From assembly GCA_940671915.1 (NCBI GenBank), contig CALNVZ010003430.1, positions 14,677,212 through 14,741,211 of the forward strand: 64,000 nt of DNA, given 5' to 3'. Numbering within the stretch: position 1 is the first letter of the stretch; each line of letters starts with the position of its first letter. The notes under the pieces are model-generated. The model searched no databases and had not been told where the DNA came from. It saw nothing but the letters and a program-made list of their open reading frames with translations. Shown here piece by piece: positions 41,433 through 49,600 of the stretch. A program made the translations under genes and the position numbers. Source of the stretch: Paracentrotus lividus (lineage: Eukaryota > Echinodermata > Echinoidea > Camarodonta > Echinidae).

Positions 41433-41718
41433 CTATTTTCTTATAAGCAACACCCGAGCTGTCGATGCTACCAAACCCACCACAACCAATGCTATCCCCA
41501 CCTTCGACATCAAAGACTTTCCCCATCCATCCTCGCTCTTCCTCTCCAAGTTCCCTCGTTCATCAAGAGTCCTCAGGAGATCAGAACTGTTGCTTGGTGA
41601 TACTCCAGGTCCAGTAAGTCTGCTAGAGACCTCTTCTGCAGCACGTAGTCCGGACTGGACTGCCCCGCTCAGGTACCCCATCCAATGTGTCGCAGTCTCA
41701 GTCCCCGCCCAATGGACA
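41433..41718 (-). CDS. MAO: MAO exon 11 (C-terminus, membrane anchor)
   Basis: Encodes [20 protein letters not shown] and continues to a hydrophobic segment [20 protein letters not shown] ending in RK and a stop. The first part is the most conserved MAO signature. The tail is the single-pass outer-membrane anchor. The acceptor is CTTCCAG. Confidence 0.93.
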
Positions 41719-41820
41719 CTGGAAGTCAAACACAACAAGGCCTAGTATGATTCTTATTTTAAACTACCGAGTGCACGCAATAAAGACGCAAAAATCGAAT
41801 ACATCATAATTATCTATCAG

Positions 41821-41872
<52 letters not shown>

Positions 41873-43584
41873 TATGAATAAAAAGTCTAGGACAAGCTTG
41901 CACGTTGCTGGACTTTGAATCTTTAATCAAGCAACGTCCAAGCTTGTCCTAGACTTTTTATTCATAACACATATATCATCTGGACAAAACGTCGTCATGT
42001 CCAAAAAGTTGAGTCTCATCGCACTTATATATATATTGTTAGACATCATTTATGCACAACTTTTTTGCATTGTTTTATGAAAAATTATTAGTATCTTCTT
42101 GTCCATATTATTCTTCACAAATAAAGAGTGTATTAATTATTTTGATAAAATTGTCAATTTCTTCCCACACATGCCAGGACCTAAATAAAAGCTATAAATG
42201 CGCTCCAAAGATTTTGATGTAGCTGTCGCTTGAAATACAAAATGCATAATTTTAATTCAATTCATTTATTCAAGCAAATAATTTCTTTTTTCTCATAATA
42301 CATAATACAGATAATAATAATAATTTAAAAAATCAACACGAGTCTTGAACTATGATCGCCATGACAATAAATATTTTCATAATACAATTTTACAACAATA
42401 TTAAAGTATAGTATAGTATAGTATACATAAAAGTATACACAGAAGTTGAATAAAATAAGATTCATAAATCAACTGAATTATGAAGACGGTGGCAAACTGA
42501 CCTGTGAAATGGATTTCTTATTTCATCCCAGTATTTAGCTGCACCTGTCATCATCATATTCACTGGACATCCTCCATTGTACGACTCTCTAGACCAATCC
42601 TAATCCATTCAAGATGATTTTATGGAAAAAAAATTAAATCGGGTCACTAGGCCTACAGTAGATTTTAATTTTCAATGGCTATATAAATTATGGAGGGGTC
42701 ATACTGACGTTATTTGATGATGTTGTGTACACTTTTCACAGAATTTGATGATAAAATGGTGTGAAAAGAGATCGTCATTTATAATCATCAGATCATAATC
42801 ATATAACGACGTATACACGAATATCTTGAGGACCAAATAGGAAATAAGCGTGCCTTTTCCAGCTTTCATGGATTATCATATCAACGTGTATCTTTTTATT
42901 CTGTTATCTAAATGTATGCATCAACTTGGTATAGGATGGGGGTTGGGTGTCCGGACACTTAACACAAATTCAGCCTGGTTTTTGGTCTCAGGATTAAGCA
43001 AAAAATATATGCTGAATACTTCTTATCATCATCAATATTATTTTGTTCTCCACAATATTTTCTAACATTTTGAGCTAAAAAAACTACAAAGACATTGCCT
43101 GTAAACCCTTTCAAATGGCTGGTTAAAATTGAGTGTCCGGACACCCAACCCGTCCGGACATCCAATAACTGGGTATACCTGAAGAATTAAATCAATCAAT
43201 GAAACAAACATGACATAACGACACTGTTAACATAATTTGGTCTTTTGGAACCTTTCCTAAAAAACGACGATAAAATGTTTGAATGTGAATCTGGTGGCAG
43301 CGGTGGGATCGGTGATATTGAAATGTAGATTCAATGGCAATTGCTTCGCTGTAAATGCCATACACTAAATAATATCATTGAATGACTAAATTTAGCCCTA
43401 GACTTCACACCCTAAACCTAACCCTAGCTTAACTAAACATAAAACCCTATTGCAACCCTAATGGTGGCATCTTGGTTTGAGACTTGTTTGAGACAGGTTT
43501 GAGACTAGTCGTGGGACCATCTTGGAGACATCTCAGAGATGTCTCAGAGACGTTTTCTTAGTCTCCGCGACGACCCATGACTTT

Positions 43585-43631
<47 letters not shown>

Positions 43632-46600
43632 TCAAGAGTCGCGGGAAAATCGTACATATTCATATCTTCTTGAGATGCTTTATCCTACATCTTAGACAAA
43701 CTAAAGCCTGTAACAATTGTCGTTTGGCAACTGTCGTTGGGCAATTGTCGTGTCACCGGAATACATACCTTCACCATGAAATCCAGTGGCGTGAGAGCTT
43801 CGGATCCTAGGAAGGTTTCAAGGTGTTTCAGAATGGCATCCTTCCTTTTGCTTTCCTATATAATGACAATTTTAAATAAACTACGATGACATTCCTGAAT
43901 TCACATACATGGTTATATTCAGTTCCAGGAATTTGGAAAGGGGAAGGAGGGGTTAGGATTCCGATGCACCCAGACAATTTTATAATAGCCAATCGGTCGA
44001 AAATGATCTCATTCGTTTGGGAGGGGAGGGGGGTGGTGGAGTATATCTCCCCCTAATGCCTAAAATAAATGAATGACCAAAAGGTATGAAGAAAAAAATG
44101 TCATATCTGTGGTCCGAAATTTTGAAAAGTTTGAAAATGCTTGAGGCTAACGTCAAAAGAAAATCATCACTTAGGTTTTGGCTTAAAAAACAAACAGAAT
44201 AAAAACATTACAATTGTAGACATAAAACTTGAAAATAATCGAAATAGACCTCACGGGAATAAATAATAATGCGCAAGATGATATTATACTGAAAATATAT
44301 GTCAATGCGAAGTATGCCACTAGTAAATACCTTTGGTAAAGGGTATCTCACCTGTCATGAGACGGATTTGCAACTAGACTCCGAGTCTCCGCGACTACGA
44401 GACTGATGTAACAGTTCTGTCGCCGGTGTCTCCGAGACGTCTCTTCATGTGAGATACCACTTTTAAGTAGATTGGGACAAAAACTCAATTGGGACAAAAT
44501 GGAGATAATCACCTCAATATCACCCCAGTATATACTATTATTGATGAATCCCACCAAGGCAGGGTTGCCATCAGCTGATGTTGCATCTGAAACATATTGT
44601 AACGGTCCTGAATAGTCGTCACCAGCATCGGGTGATTGGGAGTTGAAGTTGAGCAGCTCCCCGGAGAAACCCTTCTCCCGCCAAAAAGTCTACAGAAAAC
44701 AGAACAGAATCTCGTTGTTAGGTTATTACAGAACGCCGAAAGGCCGTATTTGCCCCCCCCCCCTGGCAAGAACCCCCGCCTGTCCATAATCAAGAAATAA
44801 TAAATGTTATAAATATCGTAACGAATGTGTAGCTTACTGTTTGGTATGTGACGATGAATTTGGTTAGGTTCCCAATTCTGGTGTGACCGATAAACATGTT
44901 TCTTCGTACAGGGGCTTCTGGGAAATACTGGATAGCAACTACATAAAGTAAATAAGACAAAACAATGAAACATCAAACTATATACATGTATTTTTCATGA
45001 ACAACTTCATACAAAATGATCATCTATTCGAAAATGAATTAATGAGATAATCTGAGAAATAATCGGCCCGAGGTAATGTATATACAACCCAAATCTGGTG
45101 CACAGCGGATGAGCAAACTTTCTTCCGCCTTCGATTTGAAGAATCCTATTTCACTTTCGAATGAAAGAACCATATTTAAATTTCAAAGAATCAAACCTAG
45201 AATAACGATTTTCGGACTATTGTATCAAATTTAATGTTTGGACAAGCATAAACGAACCATAATTCAGATTTCCGGAGAATTGAACATTCAAGTATTTTGT
45301 GGGCCATTTGGACGAAAGAACCTTCGGATTAAAGAACATTATTTTATCTTTGGATGATGAGCAGCAGAACAACATTTACAATGAAAGTACTAATCTCAAC
45401 TTAATTTCATCCTTTTTATGAATTGTTAATGACAAAATTTAGCTAAAATAGATTTGCGAAGTTTGTTGATCTTTAGACTCTGAGACAGTAGTAGATATCA
45501 ATCAACAGGAAAATTGACATTTTTATCAAGGTTCAAGAGGTAACGAACTTCCAAAGTTTGGAAACATTACATTCATTGTAATCCCTCCTATGCTTATTGT
45601 GATAACGTTTTTTTTTTTCTTTTTCTTTTTTTTCCCCGCTAAAATGATACATGTAGGCTTAACACTGTCCTCTGATCGAAGAGGAAATTTTTTTACATAA
45701 TGGAACAAATAGGCCTACCAATTTACAATTCATTAAATATTATATACTTTTTATTTGATTGTTTATTGTTATTTCAACCGAAAGCAACACTGATGTTGAT
45801 TCATTATATGCGATTCGATATACTTTCAGAACCGAAATGACTCAACTGTTGCCTCTAACCCATTACCCTTTGACAATGATTATGATAATACCATCATTTT
45901 AATCACCGTTATATAATCTACTCATACACACTTAAGAAAGGGTGAAAAGTACCACATCCTTATGACCCAGAAAGGGGTATTTTTTTAACCTATGTTTTAA
46001 GAGTGTATGCCCATATTGTGTTTAATGATAAATATTTTCGAAACGTAAACTATCTTAATGAAAACCAAACCATAACAAAGATTTGCATACCGTGTGTTCA
46101 TATCAAAACTCGTTTCAAATTTGGTCAGATAACCACTAAAATATACTAACATATTTTCTTAAACTGTATACGGGTGACATGTTTTATTTTGACTCCTCTC
46201 ATATCGTTATTCTATATAAACAATTTAAACAAATATTTTCGAATAAATGAGACCATACCTGCACAGTTCATGGGGATTGCGTTGATAACATACTTGCAGG
46301 TGAAGGATTTCCCTGAGAGGGTTTGAACCTTGACCTCTGACGTTGAGCTTTGGTCGATACTAACCACTGGTTCAGAAAGAAGAACATTGGAATGACCCAG
46401 TCGCTCACGGAGCTTGTTGCTAATTGGCTGCACCCCTCCCTAAAAATGTCGAGCCAGATGAATTACAAGTCGAATCATACATTTTTAGTAAAACGATTTA
46501 TTTGAAATATCTCGTAATAAAATATTTGAAGCATTGAGTATCAAAAGGTTCAATATAAGCTGAAGTTTATTTTCAAATACAATTATTATAATGGATTGTC

Positions 46601-49600
46601 CTTATATAATTATTTTTCAGCCAGAGTTTATTCAATTACATATATATATATATATAAATATAAGAAACATATGTTTAAGTTGATCCCAATTTGAGAGGAC
46701 TTGGACTAAAACTCTGCTTTGAATCCGAGCACGACACAAAATAATGACATTAAATATTATTCTATCATGAATTAGGCCTACATGAGCTTCATCTTTACAA
46801 GCACATGAAATATTCGTACCATACAATAAACTTTAAACTAAAACTCAAATAAGAATCTTTTTCTGTTCGAACCTTTATCTTAGTCTCCTGTGCTCCGTCA
46901 TTCTTGTTGTCATAGAGACTTTTGTTGGTGATGCCTGAATTGATGTAGAACAGATAGTTGAGGGCGCTGTGCCCCCTGCCACGGGATCCATTCACCACTT
47001 CAAAGGCATTTTCTATCACATCCTTGGCTCCTGTAATGTGTAAGATGATGCCTATGCAGTAACTTTGACAAGATTTTCAACAGACTAGAAACAGATCTCT
47101 TAAAAAATGTCTTGTCTTCCTGGGCCAAGATTGTGTTGGTTTTAGTAGACATGTAGTCTTGATATTGCCACATGTTATTACAATAGAACTAAACCTACTT
47201 TACCATTACGGTATACGGTATAAGGAATATGTGAATCGTACCTTTTATGTATTATAACAAAAACAAAATTAATGCTTCATTATGTTATGAAAAGTAATTA
47301 GCCATTTGCCAAACTTGATTTCTAAAATCAATATGTCCTGGGTTTTTTTCACATCCGATCGGATAATATGAAATCATGCCAATATCAGAATCTTGAAGGG
47401 GCGCCGAAAAAAAAACCTGTCAAGAAAACTCCTTTTATTTCTCGAGTCTCCATTGATACTTGGTCCCTACAGCAAACATTTGAAATTCTTTTTTTTTCCC
47501 CTTAAAGATATACATGTTCCCAAACTAACTCATACACAAGAAAGTATCCCGCTCGGTGGTATAATATTAACCTTGTGTCCATGTCTCTTTTGCAATAAAT
47601 TGCTCAAATGTCATACTGTCGTAGTCATCAGCCCTTTGAGCTTTCCACGGTGCTTCGCAGGGAATCTCTTTCGCAAGGCGATTGGCCTAGAAAGATTGAT
47701 AGAAAACAATGCATTCGATTCAATGCCATCCAGTAACTTGCGTATGGGACTGGTGCTATGTACTATCAATTGAAATAAAATTGTCCATGAACACTTCTTT
47801 CTCTTCTCCTGCTTTACCTTCCACCACTCTTCGTAGAATATAATAACCAAATGCATTTTCCCTCAAATGTGTACAGATACTGTTTAGTGTCTCCGGTCTT
47901 CTTCTTTTCGTCAAGTAAATAGAGACTGCATCATGGGTTGTAAATCGTTTAGGGTTAGGTTTATAAGGTCAGAAATAAAATTTTGGTCATGTTAATGTGC
48001 CTTTGAGGTGAAACTTCACACAATTATGTTGTGTTATTCTAGAAATTGATTCCTGCTCTCTCTGTTGGGTATCAGGAGTGGGATACAGATCGTCTAATAT
48101 ATGAGAAAGATTTCAGCTGAATAATAATTTAACATCGGATACTGGTTGGGCAAGGCCATTTAAATCATTTAGTTTCTTCTTGAAAGCCAGCAGCATGCAG
48201 TGAACATTTATATTTTGAGCTATATTATGATCCTGATGATGTATCTTAACTACCATTATTGTAACTTCTCGTGGATTTTGTATACCATAAAACCATTTCC
48301 TATCTGTATATACATGATATATATCTATCTATCTATCTACCTATCTAATTATTTATATATGACAAGGACTTGATAAGTGAAAATACAGATTTTAGAGGGT
48401 AAATTACCTTTGTCTCAAAATTGAGTAGATCGAGAAGAACATGAAGAGGCAGGGAGGGTACATCACCCTCGTAAGTTTTAACTTTCGATCCCTTTCCGCT
48501 TTGCTGGAGTTTAGTACCTGTACAATACTGAGGGTACTGTTCCATTCCTAGCTCATTGAGTAACCAGAGTACATGGTGCTGTGTCCTGGATGATCAAAGA
48601 CAGTAACCACATTAAAGCCTTATACGGCGTGCAAAAAACGACAACAAAACAAAAACAAAAAATAAAAATGAAAATAAAAAAATATATATATAACATAACA
48701 CCCCCCCCCAAAAAAAATATATATATATAAATAAATAAATCAAACAAACAAACAAACAAACACCTAGGCCATTTTAGTCATTTTATACGGTGCCGTTCAA
48801 ACGAAAATCGACAATACGGTTCATTTTACACGCCGTGCGGGCCCCGGAAGGACCTTGAGAAGTAGCAGAAGTAATGTCGTGGAAATTAAAGCTGTGGTAT
48901 ATCATTGTATATGCTCAGAAGACACGGTGGACAGACATGCAAAGCCTCATCGTATTGTGAGAAAGGATCGGGGCATATCAATGTGGTAATTTAAATCGTA
49001 ATATTTTGGCATTTTACTAGCAAACAGATGAAAAGGCTGGCCGAAGTTCAGTGCCGGGACTCGAACCTAGGACCTTCATCGGAATCAAACGATCAAATCA
49101 CTGGACTAATAGGCCCGTATTCTACTAAGGAGTCTAGAGTTGTGCTGTTGCACCAAAATAGTACGGATTTTGAAACGAGAACGCAACGCTGGTTTGCACG
49201 CTTCTCTATGAAGCGTCAGTGAAGCGTGCGTCTAACTGTACGAATGTAGTCTCCGATATGACGTCATTCGAGACCAGATCTGTATGAACATTTGTAAAGA
49301 ATTCTAAACCAAGGGTATAGGAGGTTTAGAATTTGATATGGCTTTGCGAGTTTTATGTCGGAGGAAGCTAATTCATCTATTTTCTCGTTAACTTGAAGCT
49401 AAAGGTTGTTCAAAATTTGCTTAAAAATGAGGTGTATTAATATTATTCTCAACGATTCGATTAATAGCATTTATATAATCAAAAATGACATTTTACGACA
49501 CGATTGACGGGTTAGTTTGGCCTAACATTATATTCAAAAGGACAACTGACACGAAAACCAATGATAAACTATTGGTGGCAAGTCTTGTCATGAGACGGGA

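Larger units (their letters stand above)
41719..42501 (-). other. MAO intron 10
   Basis: Contains an (AT)n/(GT)n tract (41822-41870), a near-perfect hairpin element (41869-41970) and an A+T-rich tail-like stretch near 42247-42330. No extra exon. Confidence 0.7.
42600..43768 (-). other. MAO intron 9
   Basis: Contains the 42941-43150 MITE, GAGAC-rich sequence of the GGTATCTC family (43470-43565) and a (GT)n tract (43587-43631). The rest is A+T-rich. Confidence 0.7.

Noticed and set aside
44509..44976. A 155-residue minus-strand frame
   Set aside because: It reads MAO exon 8 in the wrong frame across intron sequence.
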